20,671 nt of DNA. Origin: a virus. The notes beneath the pieces were generated by a model, which searched no databases, had not been told where the DNA came from, and saw nothing but the letters and a program-made list of their open reading frames with translations. Position 1 is the stretch's first letter, and each line of letters starts with the position of its first letter. The translations under genes and the position numbers were made by a program. The stretch lies in the IMG/VR virus record IMGVR_UViG_3300029787_000356, positions 2,170 through 22,840 of that record; one strand, written 5' to 3'. Positions 8,444 through 15,687 of the stretch are shown here, one piece after another.

Positions 8444-11400
8444 GTGGTTACTGTCGAGCGTTTACAGCGAGGCATAGAAAAAGCCACTGCCGCAGGTGAT
8501 TACGAATCTGTTGAGATGTTTAGGCGTGAGCTAGATAGCATTCAGTCTATACAGCGGCGTCGAGAAGAAGGTAAAGAAAGACGTAGCACAGAACTAGAAG
8601 AACTAAGACGTAGGGCTGCTGAATCCTCAGAGATATTTGAAGAGTCCAAACGTGGTAGTGTTGCTCGTGGTTTAGATATAGGCACTGATCTTATTGCACA
8701 GGCCACCGGCTCTGGTTTAGAGGGTATAGGCAGGGTGCTTGGGCTAGAAGGGCTTGAGGAATACGGCGCTGAAGTTGCTCTTGAGAACGAGGCTGACATA
8801 CAGCGTAAATCTCGTTACCAAACTAAGTTTGACGATATTGAAGGTGCAGGAGATTTTTTCTCCTATCTTGGTGGTGTAGCTGCTGAGAGTGCTCCTGCTA
8901 CGGCTGCTGGTATTGCTGGTGGTATTGCTGCCGCTGCCGCCGCTCCTGTATTAGGCGTAGGTGCTGTTGTTGCCGGTATTGCTGGTGCTACCCTTGCAAA
9001 CTTACCGTTCTTCTACGGTATGAACCGTGAACGCCAAAAAGAAGCTATAGACCAAGGATTTAAAACTGAAGTAGATGAAGGCGCTGCCTTTTTAACTTCC
9101 CTGCCTCAAGCGTTATTAGACGGTATCGTTGACCGATTATTGATTGGCGGTGTTGCTAAATTAGGTGTTACAGAAAAAGCACTTACTGGCGGTGGTATAT
9201 TTACTAGAAGCACAAAAGGCGCAGGTCTAGGTGCAGTAGTAGAGGCACCCACAGAAATAGGTCAACAGATACTGGAGCGTGCCCAAGCCGGTTTACCTTT
9301 AGACAATGAAGAAGCGCTTGCCGAATATAGAGAGGCGGGCATAGCAGGTGGCTTGTTGGGTGGTGCCATTAGAGGAACCACTAGCGCTGCTGGCATTGGT
9401 ATTGATACAGATGAAACGCCTCAGACACGCACCGAACCAACAGGTGCAGCCCCGGCACAGGTAGTAGATGAAGCTGTTGATCCCGTTGTAGATGAAGATG
9501 TAGCAGCAACAGAAGTAGACGTTACGGCAGAAGAAGCAGGTGTTACAGCAGAGGATGTGGCTGCTGTAGCGGAGACGGAAGCGCAAGCAGATAGGATACG
9601 GGCAGGAGAGGAGCAAGGCGCTGTAACCACAACCACTGTTGGCGATGAAGCAACTACTACCGTCCAAAGTATTGACGAGTTTAGAGAGGGTGTAGCTACC
9701 GCCCCAACAGAAGAAGCTGTAGAAACTGCTCAACCAGAAACACCAAAAGTAGTTACTGAAGAAGTGCTTGATGCGTTAGGAGTTAGTCCTAGAGCGCCAA
9801 TACGTAAAAGAGTGCTTGCTGCAGAAGTTACTAATGAGGAAGCATTAGCAGAGCTAAGTAAATACGCTAGCAACTCAAGGATAAAAAACGCAAAAGAGGT
9901 CAAGCCTAAGATAGAGCAGTTTATTGCTGAAAACACAACTAAAACTGAAGAGGTAGTTGATGAGCGACAAGCCCAAGCTACAGAGGTTGAAGAAGAGTCA
10001 AGTGGAGTCAGCGTTCCGGGTGATATACCGAGCGCACCAGAGTCAAGAAGAGACAGCGATACCGCCAGCACTGTTGAGCCTAGACGAGGAACAGTGGGAG
10101 ATGTTGACGATAGCGCTGGACGACCTGCTACTGGAACTGGAAGAAGCGACCTTACATTAGATGAAGAAGTCACACAATTAACGGATGCAATAAACAAACT
10201 AGACACAAAAAAAGCGGAAGACACAAAGCCGCAAACGAGCGGTACATCAAAACAACAGTTTCTTACTAAGACACTTGGCGTGCAGTTTAATGGGCGTACA
10301 GGTAAAGGGCGCGGTGCTGATGCTAAAGCAGACGTTGATACCGTAACAGACGAACAAAAAGAAGTATTCCGAACAGAGGCTAGAGACTTAACGACAGCAC
10401 TGGGGTTCGCTCAGAACGAGTTAAACGTAATAGAAGAAGATCTAACCGCAAGACAGGCAGATCTTAGTCTTGCTAAAGATGACCCGCAGTTACAGCAAGA
10501 TGTAATAGACGCACGAAGAGATAGAGAAGACGCTTTAACGCAAATACAAACCATACAAAATAGAATCAAAGCGCTTAATGAACGTGTGACTGCAACTACA
10601 ACCCCCGTGCGTGCAGCGGAAGAAAAAGTTAGGGTAGAAGCAGAAAAAGCTACACCAGAAACACAAACAGTGCAAAGGGGTAAGGGTAAGAAAGCGCTGT
10701 TTGTATCTCCCGAACAAGCCAAAGCCGCAGAAAAACTAGATAGGGAACTACAGAAAGAATACAAAGAAGATAAGCCAAGGGCTGTCGTTGAGTTTGCCGA
10801 GCGTGTAGCCACAGGTCTTAGTGGTAAAAACCCGCTTACACCCAAAGATTCGTTTGAGGTGCTGTACCCGTTTAGGGACGGCGAAGCCCCCAAAGGCGAC
10901 CAAGATGCGCTAGCAGCACACAGATACCTAAACAAGATGCCTTCTGTAAAAGACGGTGTGCGTTTGATCGTGTTTGATATGGCCCACGGAACTGAGTATC
11001 GGCAGGACAGTAGTACGGATCTCATACCAGAGTTTCGTGATTTCTTTAAGGGGCTTAACCCAGACGAAGCTGCGAAGGCTATGCGGTGGTTAGAGAACAA
11101 CCTAAGTAAGCAGTCCCTAGACGAGATAGCAACTCTACAAGCAAAAGAAACACTCCTAGCACAGAACGATGTAATAGCCTTCAAAAATAAACTGGTGCAG
11201 CAAACTGATAAATCGTCCGTGCCATCAGATGTAAACGCGCTTATGCCGGGGTTCTTGGGTGGCACTACACTGTTTGACCCAAGCAAAGTAGGTAGCACCT
11301 ATTTTAGTGACGCTCAGCTAGAAGCTGCCTTAGCTGGACTACCTGTAGAAGAACGCAAGAAGATACTAGAAGCGAGAAGAGGTAGGGGTGACAAAGCTAC

Positions 11401-14400
11401 GGTAAACGACATATTTAACGTCCCACAAGAAAGTAAGTCCCGTGAACAAGCTATTGTTGACTATGCAGCACTTGATGGAAAGTTAACCCTAGACCTGCCT
11501 GCTGACGCAAAGATAAACCTAGACTACATATTGCACCCGCTAGCACGGGGTATGTTACTCAAGGGTGACTTACAGGGCGCTATGGCCGCGATAAATGCAA
11601 CCGCCTATAACAGTCAAGTGAGTAAGTTGGGTGCGGCTTTCTACAAAAATGCTGGTGCGACTAAAGTAGAAATAGTCAAAGATCTTAAAAATAAACTAGG
11701 TGAGCGTGCTGCGGGCCTCTTTGATCCAAAGACTAACACAATAAAATTAGACTCAGAGCTAGGCATGAACCCACATGTGGTGCTGCATGAGATGACTCAC
11801 GCGGTAACGTCTGCTCGGATAGCCAATAACCCTAACGACGCATTTGTTAAACGACTAAACAGCCTGTACCAAAGCGTAAAAGATAAAATCACTTCTAACT
11901 ATGGGGCTACAAATTTAGACGAGTTTTTAGCCGAAGCCATGAGCAACGATACTCTACGTGGGGAGCTTGCCCGCCTCGACGGTAAAGATGGCGTAAATAT
12001 GTTACGCAAGTTTAAGAACATCATGGGTAACTTCTTGCGTAGGTTAATAGGTCGCAAACCCGTACAGCTAGACGCACGCACTGTAGTCGATGAGATTATA
12101 GACGGGATTATAGCACCAGCCCCAGCCTCTCGTGGTTCGGGTGAACTTATGATGGCTATAAACGAAGGCACTGCAAATAAATTAATAAACGCTAACTTCA
12201 AAGAAGCAGTGCGCACGATTAAAGAACTGAAAGAAGATACGTTTTCTGACGGTGCTATAGACTTAATGACCAAGGGTAAAGATGCCGTAAAACAGGTAGG
12301 TCTACAGTTCTTAAACTCGCAGGCTCTAGGTGATGTAGGTAAAGCACTGGGCATTGGCGATGCCACTACATTATTCCATGAGGCGCTAGAGCGACAGAAT
12401 GGGCGAATATCTAAGATAGATGAGCGGTTAGACGGTACGCTGCTTGATTTAGAAAGCAAATTAAAGAAGATTGACGTTACTGCCTTTAATCGTTTAGTTC
12501 ACGATGCCACCTACGACCAAGTTGACCCATCACTAACTAAAGCAGAAGCAGAAGCCAAGTACGGTAACCGTGTAGTTAAAGGCACGCAGATACTTAAAAT
12601 TGACCGTTGGAAAGAGCTACGCGACGGAGATTGGAAGACTGTCGGCCCCGTAGGGCACTCTGCGTATAGGCAGCTAAAGAACACATATGCAGAACTGCTA
12701 GAAGACCTTAAGGCGGCGTTCGGTAAGCGAGTGACCGATGCTATGGGTAACACCAAGCAGTCTGAAACATTAAAGAACGAGCTATTTGAAAAGTTATTTA
12801 AGAACAAGTTAGAGCCTTATTTCCCGTTGGGTCGAGATGGGGACTATCTACTTAAATTTACTTTACGACTAGCAGACGGTTCTCCAGAAGTGGTTGTAGA
12901 GTCTTTCGACACTAGCAAGGCTATGGAGCGTTTTGCTAAAAGGCTAGAAGGAGCCACGGTAGAGCAGGATGGCTTTACTGCAGAAGATATAAAACCACAT
13001 AACAGCATAAAGACTCTATCGTTTAAGGGTGCGCCCCCCACGTCATTTGTAAGCGATATGATGCAGATGCTTGACCAAAATATAGCTGCAACTACAAAAG
13101 ACGAAATAGCCGCAAAAGAAAAGACCATAGAGGATCTTATGCAGCAGTTTATTACTGCGCTTCCAGAATCGTCTTTCTTAAAATCCTTCAAGAAACGCGA
13201 CAACGTGTTGGGCTACAACGAAGATGTACTTGATACATTTAAGACAAAAGCCTACAGCGTGGGTAGACGCACAGCCAACGTACAGTCAGCGGAGGATATA
13301 AAAGCAGCGGCTAGAGCGGTAGAAGAACAAACAGAGGCATGGATAAAATCTGGCGAGGGAGTAGAAGAAAAAGCTCAAAGGCAGAGAAACGGCAACATCA
13401 TTATAAATGAAGTGAAGGAGAGGCAAGACGAGGCCCTATCTCCGTCCGACAGATATATTGACCGTGTAGCTAAGACTGCTAATAGATTTGCTTTTATAGG
13501 CACTATGTCTTTTAGCGCGGCGTCTGCCATAGTGAACGGTGCGCAGATACCTGCGGTTGTTCTTCCCTACCTACAAGCAAATACAGACTTAAACACCGCG
13601 ATGTCTTCTTTGATGACTGCCACCCGGTTATTCAGTGGTAGTGGACTTTCTCACGAAGTACCTACGTTCCAAGAGGCGGGCCGTAAAGCGGGTAAAGTAA
13701 AAGTAAAAGGTATGCCATCCATAGATAATTACTATGTGGCTAACGAAGAAGGGAACTTTGTTTTAAGAGAGGATGTAACCGACCTAGACAAGGTGTTCTA
13801 TACCATGTCCACAAAAGATGGTGGGACTAGAGACCTTACTAAGAGAGAGTTCTTAGAGATGGTCAAGCCGGTGATACAAGCGGCTGCAGATAGAGGGCTA
13901 CTGAATAAATCACTGTGGGCTGAAACGCTTGGTGTGGAGCTAGGTGGTAAAACCAAGGGCGGCAAAGCGCGTAACGCTTGGGAGAAGTTTAACCTCTGGG
14001 GCGCACTGCCATTTCATACTGTAGAACGAGCTAACCGACAGGTCACTATCGTCGGTGCATATCTAAATGAAGTAGCCCGACTAAACACTAAGCCCAATGC
14101 TGCCAAGGGTGAAACTACTTTAGATCAGAGTGAGATATTACAGCAGGCCATAGGCACAGCTTTGAATCAGACAGGGCAGCTTAATGGTAGTGCCGCGCTA
14201 AACACCGCTCCTAGAATTGCACAGAGTGGTATAGGCCGTGTGGCTATGATGTTTAGGACTTATGGTGTCACTATGTACTACCATCAGTTCAAAATGGCTA
14301 GGGCTGCATTAAAACAAGCTAAAGAAGAAGGGCTGGATGATTACTCGGTACAGCAGGCAAGGAGGCAGTTTGTCGCTAGTCAGATAGCCATAGCCACTAT

Positions 14401-15229
14401 ATCAGGTGTACAAGGTTTGACTCTTGTAGGTATAGCACAAGCGCTCGCGGACTTGTTCTTATTAGATGACGATGAAGAAGATGCAGACACGTTAACTCGT
14501 AAGTATTTAGGTGATCCACTATATAAGGGTGGCATACAGTATCTAACTTCGTTCTTAGGTAGTGAAGTAGATGTGGGTTCACGTATTGGCCTATCACACT
14601 TGATACTAGGCAGCAACAAGTATGACTTTGGGGAATCTGGCAAAGAAGAGCTTGTTAATCTGCTAGGTGGCCCTGCTTTAGGCTACGGCTCCTCTGTAGT
14701 AAGGGGTGTAGAGTCTATACTGAACGGAGACGTGCAACGCGGCATTGAAAGCACACTACCTTCTGCTGCGCGTAACTTAGTTCAGTCTGCACGGTTTGCT
14801 TCTGAAGGCGCTAGAACCCGCAGGGGGGACATCATTGCTGATGACTTTAACTTTGGCGAGTTGACCGCCAAGGCTTTGGGCTTTGCTCCCGCAGAATACA
14901 CGAATGCTCAAGAACGCAACCAAGATCTTAAGCGCATAGGTAGAAAAGTAGACGCTGATCGCACAAGACTACATAAGAAATACTATGTAGCTCTGCGGCA
15001 AGGTGATGACATAGCAGATGTAATCGAAGAGATTGCCGAGTTCAACAAGCGCCATGCAGGTAAAGGTAAGAAAGTCCTTATAACCGCAGATAGTATAAAA
15101 CGATCTATGGCACAGCACGGCAGAACAAGTGTGAAGATGTATAAAGGTGTAGTGTTAAGCTCTACGATAGACGATTACTTAAGAGCTATAGACGCTGATC
15201 TAAACGCTGGCCCTTACTACTTGAGGTGA
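8444..15229 (+). CDS. Giant polyvalent internal-virion-type protein with HExxH protease-like site (2261 aa)
   Basis: The GTG at 8444 gives MVTVERLQRGIEKATAAGDYE, a short helical hairpin often seen at the ends of large phage proteins; the ribosome site is weak, so coupling to the upstream stop is likely. Parts: hydrophobic Ala/Gly segment at ~147-192; acidic Val/Ala/Glu linker at ~325-440; disordered Ser/Arg/Gly linker at ~506-573; coiled coils at ~600-740; HEMTH at 1115-1119, followed about 41 residues later by DEFLAEA (Glu1160, Glu1164), the layout of a gluzincin-type zinc metalloprotease; PYFPLGRDGDY around 1461-1466, resembling the PLxRFG region of polyvalent proteins; hydrophobic stretches at ~1685-1710 and ~1977-2010; and a basic, ordered C-terminus. 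Large phage proteins of this type are packaged and delivered with DNA, like T7 gp16. The role in envelope penetration or processing of host or virion proteins is inferred. It is the last gene of the operon, followed by a terminator. Confidence 0.88.
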   Translation: MVTVERLQRGIEKATAAGDYESVEMFRRELDSIQSIQRRREEGKERRSTELEELRRRAAESSEIFEESKRGSVARGLDIGTDLIAQATGSGLEGIGRVLGLEGLEEYGAEVALENEADIQRKSRYQTKFDDIEGAGDFFSYLGGVAAESAPATAAGIAGGIAAAAAAPVLGVGAVVAGIAGATLANLPFFYGMNRERQKEAIDQGFKTEVDEGAAFLTSLPQALLDGIVDRLLIGGVAKLGVTEKALTGGGIFTRSTKGAGLGAVVEAPTEIGQQILERAQAGLPLDNEEALAEYREAGIAGGLLGGAIRGTTSAAGIGIDTDETPQTRTEPTGAAPAQVVDEAVDPVVDEDVAATEVDVTAEEAGVTAEDVAAVAETEAQADRIRAGEEQGAVTTTTVGDEATTTVQSIDEFREGVATAPTEEAVETAQPETPKVVTEEVLDALGVSPRAPIRKRVLAAEVTNEEALAELSKYASNSRIKNAKEVKPKIEQFIAENTTKTEEVVDERQAQATEVEEESSGVSVPGDIPSAPESRRDSDTASTVEPRRGTVGDVDDSAGRPATGTGRSDLTLDEEVTQLTDAINKLDTKKAEDTKPQTSGTSKQQFLTKTLGVQFNGRTGKGRGADAKADVDTVTDEQKEVFRTEARDLTTALGFAQNELNVIEEDLTARQADLSLAKDDPQLQQDVIDARRDREDALTQIQTIQNRIKALNERVTATTTPVRAAEEKVRVEAEKATPETQTVQRGKGKKALFVSPEQAKAAEKLDRELQKEYKEDKPRAVVEFAERVATGLSGKNPLTPKDSFEVLYPFRDGEAPKGDQDALAAHRYLNKMPSVKDGVRLIVFDMAHGTEYRQDSSTDLIPEFRDFFKGLNPDEAAKAMRWLENNLSKQSLDEIATLQAKETLLAQNDVIAFKNKLVQQTDKSSVPSDVNALMPGFLGGTTLFDPSKVGSTYFSDAQLEAALAGLPVEERKKILEARRGRGDKATVNDIFNVPQESKSREQAIVDYAALDGKLTLDLPADAKINLDYILHPLARGMLLKGDLQGAMAAINATAYNSQVSKLGAAFYKNAGATKVEIVKDLKNKLGERAAGLFDPKTNTIKLDSELGMNPHVVLHEMTHAVTSARIANNPNDAFVKRLNSLYQSVKDKITSNYGATNLDEFLAEAMSNDTLRGELARLDGKDGVNMLRKFKNIMGNFLRRLIGRKPVQLDARTVVDEIIDGIIAPAPASRGSGELMMAINEGTANKLINANFKEAVRTIKELKEDTFSDGAIDLMTKGKDAVKQVGLQFLNSQALGDVGKALGIGDATTLFHEALERQNGRISKIDERLDGTLLDLESKLKKIDVTAFNRLVHDATYDQVDPSLTKAEAEAKYGNRVVKGTQILKIDRWKELRDGDWKTVGPVGHSAYRQLKNTYAELLEDLKAAFGKRVTDAMGNTKQSETLKNELFEKLFKNKLEPYFPLGRDGDYLLKFTLRLADGSPEVVVESFDTSKAMERFAKRLEGATVEQDGFTAEDIKPHNSIKTLSFKGAPPTSFVSDMMQMLDQNIAATTKDEIAAKEKTIEDLMQQFITALPESSFLKSFKKRDNVLGYNEDVLDTFKTKAYSVGRRTANVQSAEDIKAAARAVEEQTEAWIKSGEGVEEKAQRQRNGNIIINEVKERQDEALSPSDRYIDRVAKTANRFAFIGTMSFSAASAIVNGAQIPAVVLPYLQANTDLNTAMSSLMTATRLFSGSGLSHEVPTFQEAGRKAGKVKVKGMPSIDNYYVANEEGNFVLREDVTDLDKVFYTMSTKDGGTRDLTKREFLEMVKPVIQAAADRGLLNKSLWAETLGVELGGKTKGGKARNAWEKFNLWGALPFHTVERANRQVTIVGAYLNEVARLNTKPNAAKGETTLDQSEILQQAIGTALNQTGQLNGSAALNTAPRIAQSGIGRVAMMFRTYGVTMYYHQFKMARAALKQAKEEGLDDYSVQQARRQFVASQIAIATISGVQGLTLVGIAQALADLFLLDDDEEDADTLTRKYLGDPLYKGGIQYLTSFLGSEVDVGSRIGLSHLILGSNKYDFGESGKEELVNLLGGPALGYGSSVVRGVESILNGDVQRGIESTLPSAARNLVQSARFASEGARTRRGDIIADDFNFGELTAKALGFAPAEYTNAQERNQDLKRIGRKVDADRTRLHKKYYVALRQGDDIADVIEEIAEFNKRHAGKGKKVLITADSIKRSMAQHGRTSVKMYKGVVLSSTIDDYLRAIDADLNAGPYYLR
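9948..9954 (+). promoter_or_regulatory. Internal Shine-Dalgarno AAGAGGT for the embedded 66-aa ORF
   Basis: AAGAGGT contains GAGG six bases upstream of the ATG at 9960, inside the coding sequence of the 2261-aa gene. The spacing is near optimal and better than the site of the large gene itself. The host frame here reads Glu-Glu-Val-Val, so the GAGG could be incidental. Confidence 0.55.
9960..10160 (+). CDS. Candidate overlapping gene in the +1 frame of the giant virion gene (66 aa)
   Basis: The ORF starts at ATG 9960 behind AAGAGGT and ends at TAG 10158-10160, wholly inside the 2261-aa gene (its residues ~506-573) in the +1 frame. The product reads like a folded protein: a basic N-terminus (MSDKPKLQRLKKSQVESAF), the aromatic/aliphatic segment RVIYRAH, PPALLSLDEEQWEMLTIALD, and an acidic amphipathic helix DDLLLELEEATLH. 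Meanwhile the main frame over the same bases is poor in Lys, Phe, Tyr, Ile and Leu and rich in Ser, Arg, Gly, Asp and Thr, unlike its flanks. That contrast suggests the +1 frame carries the constraint. It has no membrane segment or signal peptide, so it is not an obvious lysis protein. Function unknown. It could still be a chance ORF; translation has not been shown. Confidence 0.55.
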   Translation: MSDKPKLQRLKKSQVESAFRVIYRAHQSQEETAIPPALLSLDEEQWEMLTIALDDLLLELEEATLH

Positions 15230-15265
15230 CCCACCCCCTCGGTGGGAAGAGGGTGGGCCGGTTTT
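15230..15265 (+). terminator. Rho-independent-type terminator after the structural operon
   Basis: CCCACCC (15230-15236) pairs exactly with GGGTGGG (15251-15257), followed by CCGG and TTTT (15262-15265). A competing smaller hairpin, CCCACC (15230-15235) with GGTGGG (15241-15246), shares the same left arm. The stem begins just after the TGA stop of the giant gene, right for ending the + strand transcript. The T run is short, so efficiency is uncertain. Confidence 0.65.
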
Positions 15266-15319
15266 GGAGAACCACAGCGTTCCGCTGCGTGTCATATAGT
15301 ATCACGTAGTTCTCCAGAA
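15262..15319. repeat. Long imperfect inverted repeat with inner hairpin at the convergent junction
   Basis: TGGAGAAC (15265-15272) pairs with GTTCTCCA (15309-15316), extended inward by AC/GT across one mismatch and outward by T/A and T/G pairs. Inside it CAGCG (15275-15279) pairs with CGCTG (15283-15287) around TTC. The right arm includes the last codons and stop of the leftward 87-aa gene. It may block or end transcription from the left-going operon, or protect RNA 3' ends; on the - strand no T run follows, so a classical terminator is not claimed. Confidence 0.6.
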
Positions 15320-15565
15320 TCTCACACCCAATTTGTTATCCTCAGTTCGGACTCGGTGCTCAAAAGTCCACCCCTTAGACTCCATAATTTGTTTTGCTTG
15401 AAGGTATGCGGCTTGCGTGTCGATACAGGGAATGAAAACAGACATACCCACTAACATCTTACTCCAGTACACCACTACCCTTACCCCGTCCGGGCAGAGA
15501 TCATCAGCAAGTATTACTTCTTCGCTGACGTTTTGTTTGACTCTACTATCTCTAATGACCGCCAA
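15302..15565 (-). CDS. Small unknown phage protein at end of replication operon (87 aa, TTG start, start uncertain)
   Basis: The leftward frame is open from TTG at 15565 to TGA at 15302-15304; an in-frame TAA lies six codons upstream of the TTG, so no earlier start exists. No in-frame ATG comes before the middle of the protein, where several fall in a hydrophobic stretch that looks like core (YWSKMLVGMSVFIPCIDT). An AAGGA lies directly against the TTG, too close for a normal ribosome site, so coupling to the overlapping upstream gene (52 bases shared) or a non-standard start is possible. The sequence has a mixed, folded composition: VRVVVYWSKM strand, then a helix AAYLQAKQIMESKGWTFEHRV. I do not recognise it. 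It is the last gene before the convergent junction. Confidence 0.65.
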   Translation of the reverse strand: MAVIRDSRVKQNVSEEVILADDLCPDGVRVVVYWSKMLVGMSVFIPCIDTQAAYLQAKQIMESKGWTFEHRVRTEDNKLGVRFWRTT

Positions 15566-15687
15566 TCCTTGCCCATGTGCTTACGAGCTTCCTTTGTAGC
15601 TTTGCTCTTAGCTTCTTCTAAAGACTCTGCGTCAACTGCAAAATGCTTAACTGTCGTTAAGTAAAGCTCAAGCTCATACCTCTTCAT
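15514..15687 (-). CDS. Small unknown protein overlapping the primase gene end (57 aa)
   Basis: On the - strand ATG 15687 follows AAGGAG by six bases and runs to TAA at 15514-15516. Its first 14 bases overlap the primase-helicase 3' end, and its last 52 overlap the next gene, the compact pattern of a real early operon. The product starts MKRYELELYLTTVKHFAVDA and continues ESLEEAKSKATKEARKHM, then a Lys-rich end. The strand-then-helix layout (charged beta hairpin followed by 'A-S-EEA..KA') loosely recalls small DpnD/PcfM-like phage proteins, but the likeness is too weak to name it. Function unknown. Confidence 0.72.
   Translation of the reverse strand: MKRYELELYLTTVKHFAVDAESLEEAKSKATKEARKHMGKDWRSLEIVESNKTSAKK

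Noticed and set aside
9299-9733. Cys/Ser/Phe-rich - strand frames that could look like a small membrane or lysis protein
   Set aside because: They are the complement of Glu/Ala/Thr-rich codons in the giant gene; hydrophobicity is a by-product of the opposite strand.
10411-11298. 295-aa - strand open frame inside the giant gene
   Set aside because: Its length is notable, but it is Ser/Leu/Ala-rich with no motif and lies opposite ordered main-frame coding sequence.
15262-15319. Phage attachment site based on the inverted repeat
   Set aside because: No integrase or direct-repeat partner is present; the repeat is better explained as an RNA structure at a convergent junction.
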